Assembly (NCBI GenBank): GCA_045578045.1
Contig: JAZNJM010000115.1
Span: 1 to 10,818 of the forward strand
Direction: 5' to 3'
DNA from: SIG653 sp045578045
Lineage (GTDB): Bacteria > Bacillota > Clostridia > Oscillospirales > CAG-382
DNA: 10,818 nt
The notes beneath the pieces were generated by a model. That model did no database searches and was not told where the DNA came from. It was given only the letters and a program-made list of their open reading frames with translations. Below are positions 1-7,630 of this stretch, piece after piece; within the stretch, counting starts at the first letter, position 1, and each line of letters opens with the position of its first letter. The translations under genes were made by a program, and so were the position numbers.

Positions 1-483
1 TGTTTCTTTAACGTAATAAGTTCCAAGGGCGAGAGCAGAAGAAACTGCTTTGCCATTTTCATCTGTTACGATAACGCCAACAGCGTTTTGACATTCCTTG
101 TCAGAATAGATTGTAAATTCAACGCCTGCGAGTGGTTTTCCGTCTTCACTTTCTTTAGTGAGAGAAATCTGACCTTTCTTGAGTATGTTAACAATTGCTT
201 TTCCATTGTTTACAGCAACCGTTTCACCGTTATTTTTGAGAACAACTGAATATACAGTTGTATTCATCAAATATGCATCAAGAGCTTTTGTTTCTTTAAC
301 GTAATATGTTCCAAGAACGAGAGCAGAAGAAACTGCTTTGCCGTTTGCATCTGTTACGATAACGCCAACAGCATTTTTACATTCTATATCAGAATAGATT
401 GTAAATTCAACGCCTGCGAGTGGTTTTCCGTCTTCACTTTCTTTAGTGAGAGAAATCTGACCTTTCTTAGCTGGGTTAACAAT
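1..483 (-). repeat. Near-identical DNA repeat inside the Cna-B array (288-nt period)
   Basis: Bases 1-186 and 289-474 align without gaps at a 288-nt offset with about 15 mismatches by hand count. This includes an 80-nt stretch with none (101-180 against 389-468). Bases 187-237 are also identical to 475-525, so the second half of R10 resembles R9 while its first half resembles R11 and R8. A further related copy starts at 871. The similarity includes synonymous positions, pointing to recent duplication or recombination rather than selection on protein alone. Confidence 0.9.
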
Positions 484-3123
484 TGCTTTTCCATTGTTTA
501 CAGCAACCGTTTCACCGTTATTTTTAAGAACAACAGTATATTCTGTTGTATCCATCAAATATGCATCAAGACCTTTTGTTTCTTTAACAACGTATGAAGT
601 TCCGTTTGCATCTTTAATTGAAAGGTAATCAGAAGTTGCAACACCGTTTTCATCTGTTACAATAACAGAAACAGCGTCTCCGCTTGTATTGTATACTGTA
701 AATTCAACACCTGCGAGAGGTTTTCCGTTTTCGTCTGTTTTGATAAGTGTAATCTTACCTGCGGAATAGTAGTTAACAATTGCTTTGTCTGTTAATTCCT
801 TTGTTGCTTCGTCTTCATCAAGAGTAATTTCCCAAACTGTATTGAGTGGGAGGAAAGGAGCAACAGTAGCTGTTTCTTTAACGTAATATGTTCCAAGAAC
901 GAGAGCAGAAGAAACTGCTTTGCCTTCTTTATCTGTTACGATAACTTCAACAGCGTTTTGACATTCTTTATCAGAATAGATTGTAAATTCAACGCCTGCG
1001 AGTGGTTTTCCGTCTTCGCTCTTCTTTGTGAGGGAGATTTTACCTCTTTCAAAGTAGTTAACAATTGCGTTGCCTTCGTTGATAGCAAAAATTTCACCGT
1101 TTGTTTTAAGAATTGCTTCGTATCTTGTGTTATTGAGCTTGAAGCCTTTTACAGTTGCAGTTTCAACAACGATATATTTCGTTCCGTTAACCGCATCTTT
1201 GATAACGAGATTAGAAGCAACAGCTTTTCCATTTTCATCCGTATAAACCTTCGTTATTGGGTTCATATCGGAATCATAAACTGTAAATTCAACACCAGAG
1301 AGAGGTTTTCCGTCTTCGCTTTCTTTCAAGATAGAAACAGAACCCATTGCTCTGAAGTTTACAATTGGTTTTTCAGAAACTGGAACAAAGAGCTTTCCGT
1401 TTGTTTCTGTTCCCGTTTGTTCGTTTATTACAACTGTATAAACCTCAGCTGAAATAACGTATGATTTATCAGAAACTTTTGTTTCTTTAACATAATATGT
1501 TCCAAAAGGAAGATTTGTGCTTGTTCCTTTTCCGTCTTTTCCTGTTACGATAACAGAAACTTCGTTTTCGCACTCTTTATCGTTGTATACTGTAAATTCA
1601 ACGCCTTCGAGCTTTTCGCCTTCTTCGTTTTCTTTTTCAAGAACGAGATAGCCTTCTTTAACTTGGTTAACAATAGGTTCACCATTGTTAAGCTCATAAA
1701 TTTCGTTGTCATTAACAAGAACTGCTTCGAAAACAGTATCGTTAATATATACGTAATCAGGAGCAGAAACTTCTTTAACTGTGAAAATGTTTTCAGATCC
1801 AACAGCGATAACAAGAGCAGAAGAAATTGCTTTTCCGTTTGCGTCTGTTGTTATTGTTTCAATTAATTCTCCAGCAGCGTTTCTGATTTCAAACTTAACG
1901 CCTTCAACAGAATTTCCGTGGCTGTCTATTTTTTCGAGAGAGATATATGCACCCGCTTTAACGTTATATATAGTTTCTGTGTAAACTTTTCCGCTTTCAG
2001 TTAATTCAAAGGTATAAACCTTATCGGAAACAATATAAGTTTTGTCTGGGTTAGAAATTTCTTTAACGTAATACGTTCCAAGAACGAGGTATTCACTTAC
2101 AGCAGAACCTGAAACATCTGTTACCAATCTCTGAACGAGATTTTCACACTTTTCATCAGAATAAATTCCAAATTCAACGCCTTCAAGAAGTGTATCGTTA
2201 ACGCCTTTTTTGGAGATAGCGATATTTGCTTTCTTGAAATAGTTCTTAATAACTCTGTCTCCCTCATCTGCGGCAAGACCGTTTGGAGAATCGGGGGTAA
2301 GCGTTACTTCAAAAATATCATCGTCTCTGAGTACATATTCATCAAGAGTAACTACTTCAACAACAAAGTATTTTGTTGATTCGCCATAAATTGTAAGATC
2401 CTTCGTTTCAGCATATCCGTTTGCGTTTGTTATTATTGTGTCAACAAGATTTTTGAGAGCAGCATCTGAATATACGTTAAACTTAACGCCTTCAAGAGCT
2501 TTTCCATTTTCGTCAACCTTTGTGAGTGTTACTTTACCAACAACTCTGTTGTTAACAGGACGAAGAGTATGAGTTGATTTTGCATTGTCGACAACAACTT
2601 CTGCACTGAATGATGGAGCTTCAAAGCCTGGGTTGGGGTTGGAAATTTCTTCAATAGTATATTTACCATAAAGAATTTTACCCGTTGTTGCATATCCAGC
2701 TTCATCTGTAACGATAGTCTTGCTGTATCCGTTATCTCCTGTTACAAGGAAAGAAACGCCTTTAAGAGCAACACCGTCATCAGATGTTTTGAAAATCTCA
2801 ATCATTCCATATTTAAGATGGTTGATAATTGCATTTTCTGTTAAAGGAACAACGGTTCCTGAATTTTCAGTTTTGAGAACGACACTGTATACAGTTTCGT
2901 CAAGAATGTAATTATCTTTGGTTTTTGTTTCTTTAACGTAATAAGTTATGTTTTTAGCGAGGAGTTCACCTGAGAAAGCAATGCCTTTTGCATTAGTTGT
3001 TATAGTTTCAATCGCTTTTGTACATTCTTTATCAGAATAAATTGTGAATTCAACGCCGCCCATTGGAGAGGTTGAACCATCAATAGTATTTTCACCCTCT
3101 TTTGCAATGGAAATAGTTGCATA
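1..3123 (-). repeat. Tandem array of SpaA/Cna-B domains (10 complete + 1 partial)
   Basis: The domains are 90-103 residues each. In protein order (DNA descending) they are approximately: R1 3123-2821, R2 2820-2551, R3 2550-2242, R4 2241-1963, R5 1962-1666, R6 1665-1357, R7 1356-1057, R8 1056-772, R9 771-475, R10 474-187, R11 186-1 (cut). A typical unit reads K-I-S-L-T-K-x-S-E-D-G-K-P-L-A-G-V-E-F-T, then Y-S-D-x-E-C, a V-T-D-x-x-G-K-A turn, Y-Y-V-K-E-T, and ends A-I-V-N. The first-strand Lys, the Glu of the VKE motif and the terminal Asn are the isopeptide triad of Cna-B domains. They are present in R1-R10; R11 shows Lys and Glu before the edge. R1-R5 are divergent and R8-R11 nearly uniform, so the array seems to have grown or been homogenised at the C-terminal side. 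Two subtypes exist: short-loop (L-G-T-Y-Y-V-K-E; R4, R6, R8, R10, R11) and long-loop (for example R7 and R9, with an extra K-D-A-x-G-T segment). Confidence 0.92.
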
Positions 3124-6100
3124 TGGTTCAGCTGACCAAATTACCCAGTTGGAAGTATTCTTTCCATCAAGAGAACCATAAAGTCCATTGAAAATCGTTG
3201 TGAAAACTCTGTATGATTCGTGAACTTCTTTAAGTCCGTTTAATTTGAATGCACCTGAATCGTAGTTGTTTGCCATATATTCAGCAAAGTTACGATCGTG
3301 TCCCGTTCTCACGCCTTCAATGTTTTCAAACATATAGTCAGCAGTTGGCTTTTCAATATCAGCACCAACGTTTGAACCGTCATGGAACGATGTTATATAT
3401 GTTCCCGATTTCTTTTCGCCATCAACGAAAAGCTCAAATTCGCCTGTTATCTTTCCGTAAACCTTGAGAATAGAATCAATCTTTCCGTTTGCAGAAATTT
3501 CTTCTTCATCAGTCATCTCTCTTGAAGGCATAGCAATTTTGCTTTCATTGTTGCCGTTAAGAGTTGAAGGCAAAACGTTCTGTTTTGCTGTGCTGTAAAC
3601 TCCGCCAGATGTGAAGGCAGAAGCAAGAGTTGTTCTATAAGGAAGCTCTAACGTTGAGTTATCAAGATTAAGAAGAGTTATTCCTTCGAGATATTCAACA
3701 GTTGTTCCGTTGAAAGTGAGCTTAGTGTCTTTAAGAGAAACTTCTGAGAAATTGCTTATAGACTCAACAGAAGCACAATCATTAAATGTTTTTCCGGATA
3801 TTCCGTCAAACTTATTGAGATTCAAAACGTATGAGCTGCCAGAATTGAAATAGCTTCTTATTTCACTTTCTGTTCCTTTGTTTTTGGGTAAACCATCGAT
3901 TTTCCCCGAAACATCAAATGTGAATCCGTCTTCTTTACCGCTGATTGTAATGTCAACAGCATCAGCGTGGGCAGTTTCACCACCACCGTATACGTTATTA
4001 ACAAAGCCTGAGGAGATTTCTATTTTAGCTGTTTCAACGTTTCCATTTTTACCAGAACCAAAAACATCCCCTTTAACTGTTGTGTTTCCGCTTATTTTGG
4101 TATGTGCCAAATTTGCTTCAGCAGAAACGCTTCCGCCAAATACAGATCCTTCAACAGTTGCATTTTCAAGAGTGAGATTTGTTATCGTGGATTCGCTTTC
4201 GTTACCGCCACCATAAACTGAACCTTTAACAACCGCACCTTCATTCAACTTTGTAATAGAAGCTGTTGTTTTAGGATAAATAATACCTTTATTATTGTTT
4301 CCGCCGTAAACGTTTCCTGCAATTTCAGAACCGCTTACAGTAACAGCTGTAGAACCTGCAACGCCGCCCTCTTGGCTTCCGCCATATACAGAACCGCCAA
4401 CAGATGCGTTTTCAATAATAACCTCGGTATATCCAGAGTTGGAGCCATAATTGCCTCCGCCGTATACGTCTCCAACAGAAATGTTTCCGCTAAGATAAAC
4501 AGAAGAATTAATTGCACTTCCATATCCGTTCTGTTCGCTAACGGAGGATGCACCCTGACCGCCGCCATATACAGTTCCTTTAACAACTGCGTTTTCTGTT
4601 ATTGAAACGCTTGTGTCTCCAACAATACCTTTTCTGAGTGAACCACCGTATACGTTAAGTCTTACGAATGCAGAGCCGTATACGTTAACGTTAACGTTTT
4701 TAGGATCGTTAAGAGAGCTTCCGATTCCGGAATTTGCAACGAATGCGCCTCCGTTAATACTTCCTTCAATGTTTGCGTTATCAAAAACGTTCATTGTAAT
4801 ATCTGAATTTGTGTTTTTGGAAGTATTTGTACCGTAAACGTGTGCATTATAATCATTTTTAGCAAGCTTTGCATTACAGAAGATATTAACCAATACGTCT
4901 CCGCTAACTTCAGCATTGCTTGAACCATCGCCTGAGCCACTTCCAGCGCCAAAAACCGCACCTTCGGAAGATGGATAAATAAGTGCATCACCGCAAACTG
5001 TAACGTATGTCTTGCCATCGTATTTTTCGTCAGCGCCTGAACCTGTTACAGCTGCATTAACAGTACCACCGTTTATTATAACGTGTAAACCGCCATCGCA
5101 TATTCCATCTCCGTTGAGGTCTGCTTTAACAGTTCCTTCAAGACCGCCGCCGAACACTGCAACGCTTGGAAGCTCGTTAGGTCCGCCAGATTTGGAATCA
5201 GCAACAGCATCACCTGCAACCATTACGTAAGTGCTTCCGTTAATAGTTCCTCTTCTTGAACCACCCATAAGCTGATAATAAGTATGAGCTGTTCCGCCAA
5301 GATATACAAATGTATTTCCGTTGATTGTTCCGCCTTCTTCGTTACCGCCTCTGATAAGGTAGTAATCACCGCTGAGAACAACAACGTTTGTATTGCCTTC
5401 TAAATCAGTGTTTGCAGTACCACCGTAAATTCTCAATGCGTTTGAATATTCTTCAACGTATCCGTCTGTAAGCTCCGTTCCCCATGTACAAGTCAAGCCT
5501 GTTCCCATAACGAGATCGTTTCCACGAGCGTATATACGTTCTTTCATAGATACAGCAGCTTGAAGTGTTATATCTTTAAACATAAGAGGACCATTAAGGT
5601 AATATCTGTAATGCATCTTCAAAGTTGCGTTTGGAGTATTACCCTTAATAATGATCATACCTTTGTGTTCAGGTTCGCTAAAGTAAGAATCGCTATATCC
5701 GTCTTGTAAGTTTCCAACGATTGTATAATAATCTTCGCCTTCATTTTTATTTTTGCCATCGAAATATTCGTATGAATCGTTAATAACAATCGTTCCGCTT
5801 CCGCCTTTTTTATTTATAAAGTCATAAGCGGCAGTAAGTGTATTAAAGTATCCAACGTTTCCGTTTTCTGATTCTGTTTGATAATCCGCAGAAACATATG
5901 CTTCAGCCGTTCCCATAACGTAAACTGTCATAAATGGAACAGTATATGCTGCAAGATTAACGTCTGTCATTTCTTTTGAAAGATAATACTTATCTGTTTC
6001 AACTATAACAGCCTTAAACGTGTGTTTTTCGTTAATTTTATCAAAGCTTTTTGAAGCTCCGCCCTGAACTGTTTCAGATTCAGATTTCCAATTAACTTTA

Positions 6101-6669
6101 ATATCCGTTGGCTCTGTATCTAAACCAACGTAAGCCTTTACGGTTTCAGGGAATTTAACTTCTTTGCCCGTATTGGTTGTAATAATAAGAAGCTCTGGAG
6201 AAAGATCTTCAAATCCTTTGATACAATATTTTCCAGATTCAACGTTAATTTGGGGCAATTTAAGACCTTCTTTCAGATCTGCCGGAACACAGCTTTCAGC
6301 AAGTGTGAAAACATATTTCGTGTCAAGCTGTGTTTTATCCGTTGCCTGAGACAAAGAATCACATTCCCAAACTGCATTAAAATACACCTTTTTCGTGATT
6401 CCGTCTTTTTCAACGTTCGCACCAATTATTTTTGGGAATACAATTTTTTCTTTTGCAATTCCCGCATCAACCTTTGTAATTTCGTCAGGAACGTTTATAA
6501 AAGAAGTTATAACGCCGTCCACCTTCGCTTTAACGCTCTTTCCAAACAAACCTTCAAGACCAAGGTTTGAAGTCAGAAAAGTAGTCGTCAAAACAGAAAA
6601 AAGGAGAACAACGGCAAGCATCTTTTGAAAAAACGTATACTGAGCCGTTACATTTTTTGTTTTGTCCAT
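1..6669 (-). CDS. Giant secreted surface protein with Ig-like, beta-solenoid and SpaA/Cna-B repeat domains (C-terminus outside window)
   Basis: This is an open frame of 2223 codons with no stop, from ATG at 6669 to the window edge. AGGAGG lies 7 nt upstream of the ATG. Residues 1-48 form a long signal peptide: K3/K5/K16, a hydrophobic core at about 18-33, and possible cleavage after V-K-A48. Residues ~50-145 and ~146-255 look like two Ig-like modules of the kind ending in 'LPQI.V'. Residues ~272-910 are Gly/Asn/Val-rich with recurrent VYGGG/VFGGG motifs, typical of a beta-solenoid. Residues ~911-1182 match no family I recognise. Residues ~1183-2223 are ten complete SpaA/Cna-B domains and one partial domain. 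The likely role is adhesion or display at the cell surface, with the Cna-B array as a rigid stalk. That role is inferred from architecture; no ligand is evident. A sortase motif would be expected beyond the left edge but cannot be seen. No frameshift or stop interrupts the frame, so the gene appears intact here. The name 'adhesin' is a family-level guess. Confidence 0.93.
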   Translation of the reverse strand, partial: MDKTKNVTAQYTFFQKMLAVVLLFSVLTTTFLTSNLGLEGLFGKSVKAKVDGVITSFINVPDEITKVDAGIAKEKIVFPKIIGANVEKDGITKKVYFNAVWECDSLSQATDKTQLDTKYVFTLAESCVPADLKEGLKLPQINVESGKYCIKGFEDLSPELLIITTNTGKEVKFPETVKAYVGLDTEPTDIKVNWKSESETVQGGASKSFDKINEKHTFKAVIVETDKYYLSKEMTDVNLAAYTVPFMTVYVMGTAEAYVSADYQTESENGNVGYFNTLTAAYDFINKKGGSGTIVINDSYEYFDGKNKNEGEDYYTIVGNLQDGYSDSYFSEPEHKGMIIIKGNTPNATLKMHYRYYLNGPLMFKDITLQAAVSMKERIYARGNDLVMGTGLTCTWGTELTDGYVEEYSNALRIYGGTANTDLEGNTNVVVLSGDYYLIRGGNEEGGTINGNTFVYLGGTAHTYYQLMGGSRRGTINGSTYVMVAGDAVADSKSGGPNELPSVAVFGGGLEGTVKADLNGDGICDGGLHVIINGGTVNAAVTGSGADEKYDGKTYVTVCGDALIYPSSEGAVFGAGSGSGDGSSNAEVSGDVLVNIFCNAKLAKNDYNAHVYGTNTSKNTNSDITMNVFDNANIEGSINGGAFVANSGIGSSLNDPKNVNVNVYGSAFVRLNVYGGSLRKGIVGDTSVSITENAVVKGTVYGGGQGASSVSEQNGYGSAINSSVYLSGNISVGDVYGGGNYGSNSGYTEVIIENASVGGSVYGGSQEGGVAGSTAVTVSGSEIAGNVYGGNNNKGIIYPKTTASITKLNEGAVVKGSVYGGGNESESTITNLTLENATVEGSVFGGSVSAEANLAHTKISGNTTVKGDVFGSGKNGNVETAKIEISSGFVNNVYGGGETAHADAVDITISGKEDGFTFDVSGKIDGLPKNKGTESEIRSYFNSGSSYVLNLNKFDGISGKTFNDCASVESISNFSEVSLKDTKLTFNGTTVEYLEGITLLNLDNSTLELPYRTTLASAFTSGGVYSTAKQNVLPSTLNGNNESKIAMPSREMTDEEEISANGKIDSILKVYGKITGEFELFVDGEKKSGTYITSFHDGSNVGADIEKPTADYMFENIEGVRTGHDRNFAEYMANNYDSGAFKLNGLKEVHESYRVFTTIFNGLYGSLDGKNTSNWVIWSAEPYATISIAKEGENTIDGSTSPMGGVEFTIYSDKECTKAIETITTNAKGIAFSGELLAKNITYYVKETKTKDNYILDETVYSVVLKTENSGTVVPLTENAIINHLKYGMIEIFKTSDDGVALKGVSFLVTGDNGYSKTIVTDEAGYATTGKILYGKYTIEEISNPNPGFEAPSFSAEVVVDNAKSTHTLRPVNNRVVGKVTLTKVDENGKALEGVKFNVYSDAALKNLVDTIITNANGYAETKDLTIYGESTKYFVVEVVTLDEYVLRDDDIFEVTLTPDSPNGLAADEGDRVIKNYFKKANIAISKKGVNDTLLEGVEFGIYSDEKCENLVQRLVTDVSGSAVSEYLVLGTYYVKEISNPDKTYIVSDKVYTFELTESGKVYTETIYNVKAGAYISLEKIDSHGNSVEGVKFEIRNAAGELIETITTDANGKAISSALVIAVGSENIFTVKEVSAPDYVYINDTVFEAVLVNDNEIYELNNGEPIVNQVKEGYLVLEKENEEGEKLEGVEFTVYNDKECENEVSVIVTGKDGKGTSTNLPFGTYYVKETKVSDKSYVISAEVYTVVINEQTGTETNGKLFVPVSEKPIVNFRAMGSVSILKESEDGKPLSGVEFTVYDSDMNPITKVYTDENGKAVASNLVIKDAVNGTKYIVVETATVKGFKLNNTRYEAILKTNGEIFAINEGNAIVNYFERGKISLTKKSEDGKPLAGVEFTIYSDKECQNAVEVIVTDKEGKAVSSALVLGTYYVKETATVAPFLPLNTVWEITLDEDEATKELTDKAIVNYYSAGKITLIKTDENGKPLAGVEFTVYNTSGDAVSVIVTDENGVATSDYLSIKDANGTSYVVKETKGLDAYLMDTTEYTVVLKNNGETVAVNNGKAIVNPAKKGQISLTKESEDGKPLAGVEFTIYSDIECKNAVGVIVTDANGKAVSSALVLGTYYVKETKALDAYLMNTTVYSVVLKNNGETVAVNNGKAIVNILKKGQISLTKESEDGKPLAGVEFTIYSDKECQNAVGVIVTDENGKAVSSALALGTYYVKET
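3940..5856 (-). repeat. Beta-solenoid region with repeated V-Y/F-G-G-G motifs
   Basis: This sub-region of the giant surface gene covers about residues 272-910. It opens with a 'F-N-T-L-T-A-A-Y-D-F-I' segment, commonly seen before right-handed beta-helix folds. It then repeats short units of the form 'x-V-x-V-x-G-x-x-x-G-x-V-Y-G-G-G'. Motif copies include VFGGG (~5146-5157), VYGGS (~4642-4655), VYGGG (~4561-4576), VYGGG (~4453-4470), VYGGS (~4376-4395), VYGGN (~4301-4315), VYGGG (~4204-4222), VFGGS (~4135-4150) and VYGGG (~3979-3995). Spacing is about 22-40 residues, consistent with one or two solenoid turns. The fold is predicted from the periodic pattern, not proven. Such stalks often carry adhesive or glycan-binding surfaces. 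Confidence 0.75.
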
Positions 6670-6676
6670 TTTCTTT

Positions 6677-6682
6677 CCTCCT
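6677..6682 (-). promoter_or_regulatory. Ribosome binding site of the giant surface gene
   Basis: Minus-strand AGGAGG, 7 nt upstream of the ATG at 6667-6669. It is a full match to the anti-Shine-Dalgarno core. It fixes the start and makes the 17-residue-shorter alternative at the internal Met17 unlikely, since that would remove most of the positively charged n-region of the signal peptide. Confidence 0.9.
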
Positions 6683-6882
6683 GGATAATTTTTAATAACT
6701 TTTTTAAACGTTACTTACTTAAGCATTTTTCGTAAATCGTTCTCCAATTATATTTTTGGAAACCAATAAAAACGGTTTAATCTACAGATATTCTATAATA
6801 AGCTGTGATAAATCAACATTTTTCAAAGTTTTTCAAAGATAAAATGCAGAGCAACAAAATCAACGAAAAATCAGCCATTAGT

Positions 6883-6911
6883 ATTCTATCATAAAAAAAA
6901 GCAATTGTCAA
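6883..6911 (-). promoter_or_regulatory. Probable sigma-A promoter of the giant surface gene
   Basis: On the minus strand a perfect -35 TTGACA (6911-6906) is separated by 17 nt from a -10 TAGAAT (6888-6883). Transcription would start near 6876 and give a leader of about 207 nt before the ATG. Within that leader a 10-bp tandem repeat (plus-strand tttttcaaag twice, 6819-6838) is visible. I recognise no known riboswitch class there. Confidence 0.7.
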
Positions 6912-7075
6912 CAGAATTTTTTTAAATTACAACCAAATTAATTTATACTTCATTTGCAAATTGTAAATAAATGTATTTTTTGATAATTTTTTTCTATGTT
7001 TAACATTTAGCTATTCGTTATATAAATCAGACGGTAAATTGTAATATGTAAAAAACTTTTTATCTATCCCATATC

Positions 7076-7113
7076 TTAATTCAGATTATTATTACACGTT
7101 AATTCAGATTATT
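7076..7113. repeat. 15-bp direct repeat pair
   Basis: TTAATTCAGATTATT occurs at 7076-7090 and again at 7099-7113, a 23-bp period or roughly two helical turns. A partial third match (ttcagat) lies near 7155. It could be a pair of protein-binding sites or simple low-complexity duplication. Nothing in the sequence decides between them. Confidence 0.6.
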
Positions 7114-7328
7114 TTCATATAAGACATTTTTATTTTTTATCTAATTAAATACAGTTCAGATATCTGTTTAAATATAGTCCGGATAGTAAAAAACATCGCT
7201 TTAATAAAATGAGAATAGTCGCTTTGAAATTTAATAAAGCGAAAAAATTATCCGAGCAAAGAAATTTTCGTGAGATTTTTGCCAAAAAATCAAAAGTTAA
7301 TAAAATGGCGTCAAAGCCCACTTTCGAA

Positions 7329-7421
7329 TGGTTTAAAGGGCAATTCTACTGTTAGTAGAGTGGTAAACTGGCAATTCCACTTTGATATTTTCTTTTCGTA
7401 GAGGGTAAACTGCATTGAGTT
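7329..7421. repeat. Three degenerate ~20-bp repeats, possible insertion-sequence end remnant
   Basis: Three related units appear: TGGTTTAAAGGGCAATTCTACT (first 20 of them at 7329-7348), TGGTAAACTGGCAATTCCAC (7361-7380) and GGGTAAACTGCATTGAGTT (7403-7421). GGCAATTCYACT recurs at 7339 and 7370, and TAGAG(T)GGTAAACTG at 7356 and 7399. They sit directly upstream of a near-consensus promoter. Multiple terminal repeats followed by a transposase promoter are a feature of IS21-family ends, so this may be an orphaned element end. No istA/istB coding sequence remains nearby, so this is tentative. Regulator-binding repeats are the alternative. Confidence 0.4.
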
Positions 7422-7423
7422 CA

Positions 7424-7452
7424 GTGACATTTTGAAAACTTTGGGATATAAT
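7424..7452 (+). promoter_or_regulatory. Strong rightward sigma-A-type promoter
   Basis: A -35 GTGACA (7424-7429), a 17-nt spacer and a perfect -10 TATAAT (7447-7452). Transcription would begin near 7459. The next gene starts at 7672, leaving a leader of about 213 nt. The promoter may serve the TrhA-like gene, or it may be a relic of the possible mobile-element end immediately upstream. Confidence 0.65.
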
Positions 7453-7574
7453 ACAGTCGTGCCACAAAGAAAGATAATTTTTTTAGTTGTCTTTCAGAAA
7501 CGCAAAAGAAAATGGTTTATCACAAGACAGAACGAATTTTCAGAAAGAAAATATTATTCAGCTTTATATTAACC

Positions 7575-7630
7575 ACGTTTTTTAAAATTTAAAAAAATAA
7601 CGTTTTTAAAATAATAACGTTTTAAAATTT
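7575..7630. repeat. Three ACGTTTT(n)AAAAT repeats upstream of the TrhA-like gene
   Basis: ACGTTTTTTAAAATTT (7575-7590), ACGTTTTTAAAAT (7600-7612) and ACGTTTTAAAATTT (7617-7630) follow one another 25 and 17 bp apart. Each is nearly palindromic around TTTTAAAA. They end about 40 bp before the start codon of the next gene, a suitable place for an operator. A similar string (ACGTTTTAAAAT) also occurs just after the first serpin stop codon, so base composition alone may explain it. Confidence 0.5.

Noticed and set aside
1..1056. Periodic repeats resembling a CRISPR or satellite array
   Set aside because: The period is 285-300 nt, the whole unit is coding and in frame, and each unit is a Cna-B domain.
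958..6628. Several short plus-strand open frames (60-164 codons) across the left half
   Set aside because: They lie antisense to the continuous 2223-codon minus-strand frame, lack ribosome binding sites, and their low-complexity proteins are explained by the repetitive codons of that gene.
6780..6830. A second leftward promoter (TTGATT with TAGAAT or TATAGA)
   Set aside because: Spacers are 13-15 nt, too short, whereas the upstream pair at 6883-6911 has the ideal 17 nt.
7219..7242. Stem-loop TCGCTTT/AAAGCGA as a terminator
   Set aside because: The stem is only 7 bp and neither strand has a T-tract after it.
7469..7495. Hairpin GAAAGATAA/TTGTCTTTC as an attenuator of the rightward transcript
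   Set aside because: It is AT-rich and weak, the T-run lies in the loop rather than after the stem, and no leader peptide or anti-terminator is visible.
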